Under the pieces are notes generated by a model. It ran no database searches, was not told the DNA's origin, and worked only from the letters and a program-made list of their open reading frames with translations. Shown here piece by piece: positions 28,584 to 37,272 of a stretch of DNA of 45,067 bases. The DNA lies in the NCBI GenBank assembly GCA_017467605.1, contig JAFUSQ010000024.1:1-45067 (forward strand), read 5' to 3'. Each line of letters starts with the position of its first letter. Positions within the stretch are counted from its first letter, which is position 1. Source of the DNA: a bacterium (lineage in GTDB: Bacteria > Cyanobacteriota > Vampirovibrionia > Gastranaerophilales > Gastranaerophilaceae). A program made the position numbers and the translations under genes.

Positions 28584-29924
28584 TTGAGCCTTTGCTCTTG
28601 CACCGCTATTATAGAATTTTACGGTCTCAGTCAAACCTTCTTGAATACCATTAATAGTTTTTAAATCCTGTTCTAATTCTTTTTCTAATTTTGCCTTACG
28701 AATAGCCGAAGATTTACTTATTAAGGTGTTGTAAAAATCATTTACCCCTGTAATTAAATCTTCAAAATAATTTTTAAATAAAATTTTATCTTGATTGCTG
28801 AATTTTATTTCAGTTTCATCAGTTATAGCACGATAATCTTTATTTTTAGCATTTAAAAATTCTTTTTTAGAAACATTACTTCTAAATAATTCTTGAATTA
28901 AGTCAATAAAATCTCTTGGCCTCTTGGTTAATCTTGCATATCTTTCATTTTCAAAATATTTTGTAATTTTTAGCTCTCCGAATTGACGAAGGAAAGAATA
29001 AACTTTTTCAGATTCAAAGTGTTTTGCAGCCGCATAATTTTTACCAAAAAGTACAATTAACTCATGTTGAACAGGCATTTTATTTTTATCATAATCTCTG
29101 ACAAATCGCATTTGAATATCTTCATAATGAGACTTTTGAGGTTTACCTATAGAATAAGCCAATTCGGGAGCTAATTTAGACTGCTGAGATTTTATATCCT
29201 TTAATCTTATATCAATATCCGGAACTGATTTTCTTACAATATTTAATTCAGCCAAAATCTCATCTTGAGAAGGAGTATGACCAAATTTTTGCAGTCTTTC
29301 TATCATACTTTGAATATCATGCAAATTATAATCTTTTTCTTTAAATTTTGAAATCAATGCCTTTATATTAGCATTATTTGGCTTTTTGAAATAGTTTACT
29401 AACATTGATACTTCTTCTGTCGGAAGATAGCCGCGCTTAATTAAATCTTTTAATGGCATTTCCGCAGTCGCCAGCACATAACCGCGCTGCTTCATCTCAG
29501 CAAGCAAGGCATTTAGTTTAGACAAATCATAAGGATCATTACAAAAAATTGTTGCTCTTATCGCATCAGGAATTTTTAAAGTTTTGCTACGTTTAATTTT
29601 ACTGATACTTGATTCAGAAGATTTGACAGGACTCATTTCGCAGTATTTTCGACTCAATGAAAAACCCATCTCTTTCAAACTTGATGAAACAGATTCCAAT
29701 ACATCAAGAAATACCGTGGAAATTCTGTTCATTCTATTCGGAATCATTGTCTCCAATTGAGCCTGATATAATTCAATCATTTTAGCACCTGAACCTGTAA
29801 AGGATACAGTATCTGCCTTCAAACCGCTAAGGTTTGAAGGCATTACAGGGTTACTGTAATGCGAATTTTCACGCTTTTGCAAAGATTTAGGCAAAAAACT
29901 CGGAGACAATAAATTTATGTTCAT
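28575..29924 (-). CDS. Unrecognised protein with RelA/SpoT-like motifs
   Basis: The 449-residue soluble protein has no signal peptide. Its first 45 residues are disordered and end in the short motif DTVSFTG. Residues 104-145 (SSISKIKRSKTLKIPDAIRA, then TIFCNDPYDLSKLNALL) match the spacing of the RelA/SpoT nucleotidyltransferase opening ('S-i-x-K-i ... i-D-x-x-g-x-R-i'), and residues 263-309 (QKSHYEDIQMRF, HELIVLFGKNYAAAKHFE) could be its 'GYrsiH ... E(I/L)Q' and 'aeH' motifs. A helical insert of about 110 residues separates the two. The tail is coiled coil. The match is by eye and weak; it may instead be an unrelated lineage protein. Confidence 0.6.
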   Translation of the reverse strand: MNINLLSPSFLPKSLQKRENSHYSNPVMPSNLSGLKADTVSFTGSGAKMIELYQAQLETMIPNRMNRISTVFLDVLESVSSSLKEMGFSLSRKYCEMSPVKSSESSISKIKRSKTLKIPDAIRATIFCNDPYDLSKLNALLAEMKQRGYVLATAEMPLKDLIKRGYLPTEEVSMLVNYFKKPNNANIKALISKFKEKDYNLHDIQSMIERLQKFGHTPSQDEILAELNIVRKSVPDIDIRLKDIKSQQSKLAPELAYSIGKPQKSHYEDIQMRFVRDYDKNKMPVQHELIVLFGKNYAAAKHFESEKVYSFLRQFGELKITKYFENERYARLTKRPRDFIDLIQELFRSNVSKKEFLNAKNKDYRAITDETEIKFSNQDKILFKNYFEDLITGVNDFYNTLISKSSAIRKAKLEKELEQDLKTINGIQEGLTETVKFYNSGARAKAQLF

Positions 29925-30096
29925 ATTAAACCTTTCACACTACCTATATATAAAACAACGCAGAACAGAATTTAAATTTTACATCATTATAAAATTTCCC
30001 GAAAAATTGTAACATAAATTTACAACCGGAGGGTGAAGAAAAATCCAAAAAATGACAATTTTTTGAGATTTTTCAAACCCGACCTAAGGTGTGTGA

Positions 30097-30184
30097 GAGT
30101 CAGGTCGTGTGCGGGATAGCACACAACCTGACTCGAAACCGTTCCCCGGAGTTTGCGAAGAAAAACGAAGTTTTTCGCAAACTC
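30097..30184 (+). promoter_or_regulatory. Two strong hairpins upstream of nifJ
   Basis: Hairpin 1: GAGTCAGGT/ACCTGACTC plus GTGTGC/GCACAC with one C-A mismatch, loop GGGATA (30097-30134). Hairpin 2: GAGTTTGCGAA/TTCGCAAACTC (30149-30184). They occupy most of the 369-base gap before nifJ, about 110 bases from its start, and are GC-richer than their surroundings. This could be a 5' leader, a small RNA or an intergenic palindromic repeat. No T-run follows, so terminator function is unlikely. Confidence 0.6.
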
Positions 30185-30293
30185 ACTAAAAATTAAGAAG
30201 TAAGTTTGTCAGCGCAAATGTTTGTAGTAACATGTAAGAGTACAGTTGTAATTAAGTTATAGTAAATAGCTAAGAGATAAGGAGGGCAAATAT

Positions 30294-33200
30294 ATGCCAG
30301 GAAAAACAATTACAGTTGACGGTAATTATGCTGCCGCTCATGTTGCTTACGCAATGAGTGAAGTATCAGCAATTTACCCAATTACTCCATCATCTACAAT
30401 GGGTGAATGGATTGATGAATGGGCTTCACAACACAAGAAAAACATTTGGGGCAAAGAAGTAAAAGTTGCCGAAATGCAATCTGAAGCAGGGGCTGCCGGT
30501 GCAGTTCACGGGGCTTTAGCTGCAGGTTCTTTAACTTCTACATATACAGCTTCACAAGGTTTATTGTTGATGATTCCTGTAATGCACAAAATCGCAGGCG
30601 AAATGTTACCTTGCGTATTTCACGTTGCTGCAAGAGCACTAGCTGCTCAATCATTGGCAATTTTTGGTGATCATACAGACGTTATGGGTTGCCGTAACAC
30701 AGGTTTTGCAATGTTATCAGCAAACTCAGTTCAAGAAGAAATGGATTTAGCTTTAGTTGCACACTTAGCTACTTATAAAGCTAAAGTTCCGTTCTTGCAA
30801 TTCTTTGACGGATTTAGAACATCACATGAAATTCATAAAATTGAAGAAATTTCTTATGAAGATATCGCTTCATTAGTTGAACCAAAATACATTGAAGAAT
30901 TCAGACAAAGAGCATTGCGTCCGGAAGCTCCGATTTGTAAAGTTGGGGCTCAAAACACAGACGTATACTTCCAAGGTAGAGAAACTGTTAACAAATACTA
31001 TGATGCAGTTCCTGAAATTGTTCAAGAATATATGGACAAAGTTGCAAAACTTACCGGTCGTCAATATCACCCGTTCGATTACGTTGGTGCACCTGATGCC
31101 ACTGATGTAATTGTTGCTATGGGTTCAGGTTGTGAAACTATTGAAGAAACAATCGAATACTTGAATTCTACTCGCGGAACAAAATATGGTTTGGTTAAAG
31201 TAAGATTATACAGACCATTTGATGTTAAACGTTTCCAAGATGCATTACCTGCATCTGTTCAAAGAGTTACAGTTCTTGACAGAACAAAAGAACCCGGTTC
31301 TATAGGTGAACCTTTATACTTAGATGTTGTTGCAGCATTAGAAGGTAAAGGTGTTAGAATTATTGGCGGACGTTACGGTTTATCATCTAAAGAATTCACA
31401 CCTTCAATGGTTTTAGCTATTTATAAACACGCAGCTAACAATGGATTCCATGGATTTACCGTTGGTATTGAAGATGACGTAACTCACAAATCTTTAGATT
31501 ATTCAGAACATATAGTAACAGAACCGGCTGGAACTACAAATTGTATGTTCTGGGGCTTGGGTTCTGATGGTACTGTTGGGGCTAACAAAAACTCAATCAA
31601 AATTATTGGTCAATATACTAACAAAGATGCTCAAGCATACTTTGCTTATGACTCTAAAAAATCATTCGGTGTAACAGTTTCTCACTTGCGTTTTGGTGAT
31701 AAGCAAATCAAATCAACTTATTTGATTACTGCACCTGATTTTGTATCATGTTCAGCACATGCTTATGTTGGCAGATACGATTTGTTAAAAGGTATTAAAG
31801 AAGGCGGAACTTTCCTTCTTAATTCACCTTATTCAAAAGACGAAGCTTTTGCTCACTTAACACGTGATATGCAAAAAACTATCATTGATAAGAAAATCAA
31901 ATTCTACAACGTAGATGCAGAAAAACTTATCAAAGAACAACCGGGTCTTAGAGGCAAAGGTGCTAACACAGTTATGATGGTTGCATACTTCAAAGTTTCA
32001 GGAATTATACCGTTTGAACAAGCTTTGGAAGGTATGAAAGCTATGACGACAAAAACCTTTAAGAAAAAAGGTGATGACGTTGTTAATATGAACTTAGCTC
32101 TTATTGATGCGGCAGTTAACGCTACGGAAGAAGTTCCTGTTCCTGCAACATTAGATGGCGTTGGTTGCGTAGATGAAGTAAAATTAATCTCAGATGACGC
32201 TTCTGAATTTGCTAAGAAAATTATTGAACCGTCAATGAGACAAAAAGGCGACGATATTCCTGTTTCAGCAATGTCTGTAGATGGTGTAATTCCAACAGGT
32301 ACAGCTTGTTTAGAAAAACGCGGTATCGCACCGAGAGTTCCTCATTGGAACAGCGAAAACTGCTTACAATGCGGTATTTGTGCTTCAGCTTGTCCTCACG
32401 CTGCAATCAGAACTAAATTGATTGAAGCTGATGATTTGAAAAATGCACCTGCTTCATTTAATACAGTTGACGCTAAACCAAATGACCACGGTGAAAAATT
32501 CAAACTTCAAGTATATTGCAAAGATTGTACAGGCTGCGGAGTTTGTTTGGATCAATGTCCTACAATGAAAATGGCGGAAGAAAAACACGCTTTATCTTGG
32601 TCATCAATTGAAAAAGAAGAAGAAGCTTGTGAAGGCGTAAACGAAGAATTCTTTGACAATTTACCTGATAATGTAATGGGTAAAAACTCAACTAAAACAA
32701 TCAAAGGTGCAATGCTTAGAAAACCGTTATTCGAATTTTCAGGAGCTTGCGCAGGTTGTGGTGAAACACCTTACGTTAAATTAGTTTCACAATTGTTCGG
32801 AGAAAACGCAATTGTTGCTAACGCAACAGGCTGTTCTTCAATTTACTCAGGAACATTCCCAACAATTCCGTATACAAAAAATAAAGAAGGCAGAGGTCCG
32901 GCTTGGGCTAACTCATTATTTGAAGATAACGCTGAATTCGGTTATGGTATGAGATTAGCAGTTGATGCTAACAGAGATACTTTGAAAACTTATGTTCAAA
33001 AAGTTCTTGACAATCCAAATGCTAAACCTGATGTAAAAGAAGCTTTGGAAGGTGCTATGGCTCACTGGGATAACTCAAAAACTCCTGAAGCAGTTGAAGC
33101 TCAAAACAAAGTTAAAGAAGTTTTGGCTAAACACGCAGATGATATGTGTCCGACTTGCGCTAAAATCAGAGAACTTCAAGATTACTTCACAGATAAATCT

Positions 33201-33830
33201 ATCTGGATTATAGGTGGTGACGGTTGGGCAAATGATATCGGATACGGTGGTATCGACCACGTATTAGCGCAAAATAAAAACGTTAACATCTTAGTTCTTG
33301 ATACAGAAGTTTACTCAAATACAGGCGGTCAAGCTTCTAAATCAACACCAACCGGTGCTGTTGCAAAATTTGCTACCGGCGGTAAGAGAACATACAAGAA
33401 AAATATGGGCTTAATGAGTATGTCTTATGGTTACGTTTATGTTGCATCAGTTGCGTTGGGTGCAGATAGAGCTCAAACTCTTAAAGCATTCCAAGAAGCT
33501 GAAGCTTATGACGGACCATCAATCATATTTGCTTACGCACCTTGTATTGCTCACGGTATTGATATGTCAAAAACTCAAACCGAACAAAAACGCGCTGTTG
33601 AAGCAGGTTATTTCCCACTTTACAGATATAACCCTGCGAATGAACAACCGTTCACTTGGGACGCAAAAGATCCTAAAGGAAGCTATCAAGACTTTATCAG
33701 ATCAGAAGGTCGTTATAAGTCATTACTTAAAACAAACCCTGAAGCTGCTGAAGAATTGTACACTCAAGCAGAAAAAGATGCTTCTCAAAGAATGGCTGTT
33801 TACAAAGCCGTTGGCGAATTGATGAAATAA
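30294..33830 (+). CDS. nifJ: Pyruvate:ferredoxin (flavodoxin) oxidoreductase
   Basis: This 1178-residue single-chain PFOR converts pyruvate and CoA to acetyl-CoA, CO2 and reduced ferredoxin, the central step of anaerobic energy metabolism. It contains the pyrimidine-binding domain at the N-terminus (AAAHVAYAMSEVSAIYPITP), the gamma domain (about 410-600), two 4Fe-4S motifs (CLQCGICASACP near 688 and CTGCGVCLDQCP near 743), further cluster Cys (CAGCGETP near 820) and the TPP motif GDGWANDIGYGG (about 975) with NTGGQASKSTP. Length is normal for the family. A GGAGG site precedes the ATG at 30294. It is a single-gene unit ended by a strong terminator. Confidence 0.97.
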   Translation: MPGKTITVDGNYAAAHVAYAMSEVSAIYPITPSSTMGEWIDEWASQHKKNIWGKEVKVAEMQSEAGAAGAVHGALAAGSLTSTYTASQGLLLMIPVMHKIAGEMLPCVFHVAARALAAQSLAIFGDHTDVMGCRNTGFAMLSANSVQEEMDLALVAHLATYKAKVPFLQFFDGFRTSHEIHKIEEISYEDIASLVEPKYIEEFRQRALRPEAPICKVGAQNTDVYFQGRETVNKYYDAVPEIVQEYMDKVAKLTGRQYHPFDYVGAPDATDVIVAMGSGCETIEETIEYLNSTRGTKYGLVKVRLYRPFDVKRFQDALPASVQRVTVLDRTKEPGSIGEPLYLDVVAALEGKGVRIIGGRYGLSSKEFTPSMVLAIYKHAANNGFHGFTVGIEDDVTHKSLDYSEHIVTEPAGTTNCMFWGLGSDGTVGANKNSIKIIGQYTNKDAQAYFAYDSKKSFGVTVSHLRFGDKQIKSTYLITAPDFVSCSAHAYVGRYDLLKGIKEGGTFLLNSPYSKDEAFAHLTRDMQKTIIDKKIKFYNVDAEKLIKEQPGLRGKGANTVMMVAYFKVSGIIPFEQALEGMKAMTTKTFKKKGDDVVNMNLALIDAAVNATEEVPVPATLDGVGCVDEVKLISDDASEFAKKIIEPSMRQKGDDIPVSAMSVDGVIPTGTACLEKRGIAPRVPHWNSENCLQCGICASACPHAAIRTKLIEADDLKNAPASFNTVDAKPNDHGEKFKLQVYCKDCTGCGVCLDQCPTMKMAEEKHALSWSSIEKEEEACEGVNEEFFDNLPDNVMGKNSTKTIKGAMLRKPLFEFSGACAGCGETPYVKLVSQLFGENAIVANATGCSSIYSGTFPTIPYTKNKEGRGPAWANSLFEDNAEFGYGMRLAVDANRDTLKTYVQKVLDNPNAKPDVKEALEGAMAHWDNSKTPEAVEAQNKVKEVLAKHADDMCPTCAKIRELQDYFTDKSIWIIGGDGWANDIGYGGIDHVLAQNKNVNILVLDTEVYSNTGGQASKSTPTGAVAKFATGGKRTYKKNMGLMSMSYGYVYVASVALGADRAQTLKAFQEAEAYDGPSIIFAYAPCIAHGIDMSKTQTEQKRAVEAGYFPLYRYNPANEQPFTWDAKDPKGSYQDFIRSEGRYKSLLKTNPEAAEELYTQAEKDASQRMAVYKAVGELMK

Positions 33831-33841
33831 ATCAATAAAAA

Positions 33842-33883
33842 AAAACATGGCGGACTTTTTTCAAAAGTCCGCCATGTTTTTTT
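33842..33883. terminator. Bidirectional terminator between nifJ and the gene at 33889
   Basis: An 18-bp perfect stem (33842-33859 with 33863-33880, loop TTC) is flanked by an A-run on the left and T-run on the right, ending both converging transcripts. Confidence 0.9.
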
Positions 33884-33888
33884 AATCG

Positions 33889-34569
33889 CTACTTATGAGA
33901 ATATCTTCTAATTTCAATCTTTGAATTTGAATCAGTTTTTATAGTTGCTTCTTCTCCTAATAAGACTTTAGTCGGGCTATCCCAAATCATACCCATTTCT
34001 TTTACATTATCTAAAACAAGTGTACCTTTGAAATAAGCACCACTAATATTTCTTATATCAGAATTTCTAATAGTTATCTTATCAGCTCCTCGACTTCCTA
34101 CATTCAACATACCACCGGAAACCCCATCATAAAGAGCTGTCCTGTTACGGAAATCGAATACTATTTTACCGCCTTTGAGATGACCTGCCTGTTTTAATAA
34201 TGCAGCATTTTCTTTTAATTCGTCTAAATTATTATATTTTATAGTACAAGTACAACCGGTTTTCTTATTGTAAGCTTTTAATTCACGTTTATTCTTATCC
34301 AAACTGAATTGATAATTATTGAAGTTTTCAGCTTCTTTTTTACTATATTTACCGTCACCGCCGTTATAGTTATTCTCTTTTGTCGGTTTAACACCTGTAT
34401 TATCAAATGCTTTAGCAACAATCTTTTGAGCTTCGGAACCGTTTTTCTCAACATCTTTTACTGTCATTCCTTCAAAAATTTGAACTTTTTGTTCCGCTTT
34501 TTTAGCAGTTTTTGTGGTTGGTGCACCTGTAGTTTGTGCCTGTGCAATTTTTGATACTTCATTTACCAT
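33889..34569 (-). CDS. Unknown protein, possibly beta-helical C-terminus
   Basis: The 226-residue protein has a low-complexity Ala/Thr/Lys start (about residues 8-28), a segment NGGDGKYSKKEAENFNNYQF (about 65-84) reminiscent of an EF-hand-like loop, and a C-terminal half whose strands alternate in a right-handed-solenoid manner (KIVFDFRNRTALY, KITIRNSDIRNISG, LVLDNVKEMG). No signal peptide or membrane segment is seen. A strong AAGGAG site precedes the start. No family recognised. It is divergent from the XRE regulator at 34827, the same layout as the prepilin genes in this window. Confidence 0.72.
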   Translation of the reverse strand: MVNEVSKIAQAQTTGAPTTKTAKKAEQKVQIFEGMTVKDVEKNGSEAQKIVAKAFDNTGVKPTKENNYNGGDGKYSKKEAENFNNYQFSLDKNKRELKAYNKKTGCTCTIKYNNLDELKENAALLKQAGHLKGGKIVFDFRNRTALYDGVSGGMLNVGSRGADKITIRNSDIRNISGAYFKGTLVLDNVKEMGMIWDSPTKVLLGEEATIKTDSNSKIEIRRYSHK

Positions 34570-34826
34570 AATTTAATCTCCTTATCTTAACTGTTACCTC
34601 ATGATTTGTGTTGCAACATCACTTATCACTTACACTGTTATAAAGGATTTATAATTTTATTAATTGCTACAAATTTATATATTATTTACAAAACTTAATA
34701 ATTGCATTATTGCTTATTATTAGTTGATTTTAACCATATAGATTGTTTTTATAATGTGTAATTATATTTACTATATACAAAATATTTACATAGAAAAATT
34801 ATATAAAAAAGGGTAATCTTTTTTAT

Positions 34827-35174
34827 ATGAAAGATATTGAACTAAGATGCAATGAAACAACTAAACACATCTCGGATAAAATATTATTGTTAAGACGAGC
34901 AAACAAACTTACTCAGGAAGAATTTGCAGAAAAAGTTTCACTGGACAGAAGAACTATAGCCCGCGCCGAAGCCGGTAAACATCGTCCGTCTGCTGAAACT
35001 ATGGAAATGATAGCCCAAGCCTTTAATATCCCGATAAGCTACTTTTTTGATTCTTCAACCTTTAAAACTGATATCAGCAAAACTGCATTAATCTACGAAA
35101 TCAATACCAGACTCAATGTCCTTTCAAAAAATAATTTAAAAAAAGTTAAAAGCTTTATTGATATAATTGAATAA
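34827..35174 (+). CDS. XRE-family transcriptional regulator
   Basis: The 115-residue protein has a helix-turn-helix at about residues 17-70 (LLRRANKLTQEEFAEKVSL, RRTIARAEAGKHRPS) and a helical tail (about 88-115, LSKNNLKKVKSFIDIIE) like those of the regulators at 397 and 28266. It lies 257 bases from the divergent gene at 34569. That gap is very AT-rich (it includes TATAAT at 34750-34755) and shows no other clear feature. Confidence 0.87.
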   Translation: MKDIELRCNETTKHISDKILLLRRANKLTQEEFAEKVSLDRRTIARAEAGKHRPSAETMEMIAQAFNIPISYFFDSSTFKTDISKTALIYEINTRLNVLSKNNLKKVKSFIDIIE

Positions 35175-35175
35175 A

Positions 35176-35207
35176 AACCGGTCAGACTTTTTAATCCGCC
35201 GGTTCTT
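35176..35207 (+). terminator. Probable terminator after the XRE gene
   Basis: AACCGG (35176-35181) and CCGGTT (35199-35204) form a six-bp stem with a 17-base loop, followed by CTTT. It is a weak terminator between the regulator and the convergent tRNA-Pro. Confidence 0.4.
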
Positions 35208-35214
35208 TAAAATT

Positions 35215-35288
35215 TCGGAACGACAGGATTTGAACCTGCGACCCCTACCACCCCAAGGTAGTACGCTACCAAGCTGCGCTACGTCCCG
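35215..35288 (-). tRNA. tRNA-Pro (TGG)
   Basis: The minus strand folds into a 74-base cloverleaf: acceptor CGGGACG/CGTTCCG (one G-U pair), D arm GCGC/GCGT-type with AGCTTGGTAGC, anticodon arm with loop CTTGGGG giving anticodon TGG, T arm with GGTTCAAATCC, discriminator A. CCA is not encoded. Confidence 0.95.
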
Positions 35289-35364
35289 AGGGGTAAATAT
35301 TGAATTACAATACTTACTCCGATTGCACTAATGATAATACCATGTACCAGAAACTTTGTAAAGC

Positions 35365-35766
35365 TTAGTTATTTTTAGTATTATATTCGCTATAATCCTT
35401 TGAAATATCGCGCCATTCATCTTCAACAATACTGAATGCATGATTCCAAAATTTTTCTATAGCATAAGTTTCTCGTTCCTCTTTATGAAGAATATGAACA
35501 ACCACATCACCGTAATCAATTAAATTCCAGCGATTTTTAGCATCATTTTCTTGTCTGACAGGCAATCTTGAAAACGCAAGTTTTACCCTATCTTTAACTG
35601 TTTCCATTAAGGCTTTTACATGAGGTGTAGAATCTCCGGTAACAATTACAAAATAATCAGCCAAAGAAGATACATTACTAATATTTAATATTGTAATATC
35701 TTTTCCTAGTTTATCATCCAAAAATTGCGCAACAATACAAGCGAATTTTTTTGAATCTATTTCCAT
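35365..35766 (-). CDS. rsfS: Ribosomal silencing factor RsfS
   Basis: The 133-residue protein binds ribosomal protein uL14 and blocks subunit joining under starvation. The family pattern is complete: LDDKLGKDITILNISNVSSL (residues 17-36), ADYFVIVTGDSTPHVKAL, RWNLIDYGDVVVHILHKEER (about 85-104) and YAIEKFWNHA. A short charged tail follows. It lies 59 bases after rpiB on the same strand; a small hairpin (GAAATC/GATTTC, about 35780-35796) is in the gap. Confidence 0.93.
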   Translation of the reverse strand: MEIDSKKFACIVAQFLDDKLGKDITILNISNVSSLADYFVIVTGDSTPHVKALMETVKDRVKLAFSRLPVRQENDAKNRWNLIDYGDVVVHILHKEERETYAIEKFWNHAFSIVEDEWRDISKDYSEYNTKNN

Positions 35767-35825
35767 AACTATCCCTTCTCGAAATCATAGATTTCGGTCC
35801 TAACTATTTAAGGACAACAAGTATG

Positions 35826-36260
35826 CTACTCAATCATATCGACACGACGCTTATGTCTGCCGCCTTCAAAGCCGGTTTTTAGCCATATATCGACAATATC
35901 AAGTGCCAAATGCTCACCAACAACGCGAGAGCCTAAACATAAAACATTAGCATTATTATGAGCTCTTGAAACACGTGCAGAATAAGTATCACCGCACAAT
36001 GCAGCTCTTATACCATGAACCTTATTTGCAGCAATAGATACCCCGATACCTGTACCACAGATCAATATTCCTCTATCAACTTCGGAAGATATAACTTTTT
36101 CTGCAACTTTTCTTGCTATTTCAGGATAATCACAAGATTCCGGAGTATATGTTCCAACATCTGTATATTCAATATTTCTTGCCTTCAAATAATCAATAAC
36201 AATTTCTTTGTAATGAAAACCCGCATGGTCTGCGCCAATTGCAACTTTTAAATGTTCCAT
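35826..36260 (-). CDS. rpiB: Ribose-5-phosphate isomerase B
   Basis: This enzyme interconverts ribose 5-phosphate and ribulose 5-phosphate in the pentose phosphate pathway. The start at ATG 36260 is chosen because AAGGAG lies just upstream; an in-frame TTG at 36278 is part of that leader. The 144-residue product has the signature VAIGADHAGFHYKE (residues 5-18), SCDYPEIA (about 42-49), and GILICGTGIGVSIAANKVHGIRAAL with the catalytic Cys (about 68), plus the AHNNANVLCLGSRV segment. Length is typical. Confidence 0.95.
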   Translation of the reverse strand: MEHLKVAIGADHAGFHYKEIVIDYLKARNIEYTDVGTYTPESCDYPEIARKVAEKVISSEVDRGILICGTGIGVSIAANKVHGIRAALCGDTYSARVSRAHNNANVLCLGSRVVGEHLALDIVDIWLKTGFEGGRHKRRVDMIE

Positions 36261-36417
36261 TCTAAACTCCTTATACAAACTGATAGACTTTATTGTACAT
36301 ATATCTTACAATTTTTGATAAAAAATGTAAATATCAATAATGTAAATTTACAAAATTTCATACAAAAAAGAGGCTGATAAAGCCTCTTAGATAAAATGGA
36401 GTTTAACATAATATATA

Positions 36418-37257
36418 TTAAGAACTACTTACCATCTGCATAGCCTGCTGCAAGAGTTCTTTATTAGATGAAATTAATTTATTTACAACTTCCATTTGCA
36501 TTTTTGCCATTTGATAGTATGAAATATTACCTTTAAAATCGGCATTTGAAAGTTCTAATAGTCCGGAACGAATTTCACCGCAGCCTAAAACAGGTTTGCC
36601 TGATTCTTCTGTTTCCAAATACAAACCGTCTTTATACTCATATAAACCGGCCGCATTATGGAAATTCCTTGTAGTAATTCGATATAGAGGAACAACTTTT
36701 TTACCGTTTTCAGCTTTACCTACAATTGTACCGTCGCTTTTTATTTCATATTCATCATATTTTCCTAAATATTTCCCGTTATTAGGGTCAATCCACATTT
36801 TAATATTTGTAGTCGGAATATCCAAAGCACCCCCTTTTAATGCGGTTTCCTGATATAAATCCGCACTAATAGGTTTTGTACCCTGCATAATTTCGCCTTT
36901 ATCATTCAAAATATATCCTTGAACAGTATTTCCGTTTTTAGCACGATAAACACCTTCACCATCAAAGGTAAATTCACCTAAACGAGTATAAACACTTCTC
37001 CCTTCAGGAGTTTTGGTTAGAAAGAACCCTTTACCCTCTAAAAACACATTATCTTTAGAGGTACCCGGAGTAGATTTACCTTGACCCATATTTTTGTCGT
37101 AATCATCATTAATTGCACCGCCCAAAAAGGTTTTAAAATTAACTTGTTTTTCTTTAAAACCCGGGGTATAGACATTTGTCATATTATCGGCAATAACGTC
37201 CATCCAATTAATCGTAGCATATTGAGTATTTATAGCTGTTATAAATGCATCATTCAT
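36418..37257 (-). CDS. Flagellar hook/basal-body rod protein (FlgE/F/G family)
   Basis: The 279-residue protein begins with the shared axial-protein motif (INTQYATINWMDVIADNMTN, then VYTPGFKEKQVNF), has the central beta domain (FFLTKTPEGRSVYTRLGEFTFDGEGVYRAKNG) and ends with the matching C-terminal helix (AKMQMEVVNKLISSNKELLQ). Length fits FlgG or FlgF; its place after fliJ and the fliK-like gene would suit FlgE, which is normally longer. It forms part of the rod or hook. An AAGGAG site precedes the start. No flgD is visible between it and fliK. Confidence 0.88.
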   Translation of the reverse strand: MNDAFITAINTQYATINWMDVIADNMTNVYTPGFKEKQVNFKTFLGGAINDDYDKNMGQGKSTPGTSKDNVFLEGKGFFLTKTPEGRSVYTRLGEFTFDGEGVYRAKNGNTVQGYILNDKGEIMQGTKPISADLYQETALKGGALDIPTTNIKMWIDPNNGKYLGKYDEYEIKSDGTIVGKAENGKKVVPLYRITTRNFHNAAGLYEYKDGLYLETEESGKPVLGCGEIRSGLLELSNADFKGNISYYQMAKMQMEVVNKLISSNKELLQQAMQMVSSS

Positions 37258-37272
37258 AATAACTAAATCTCC

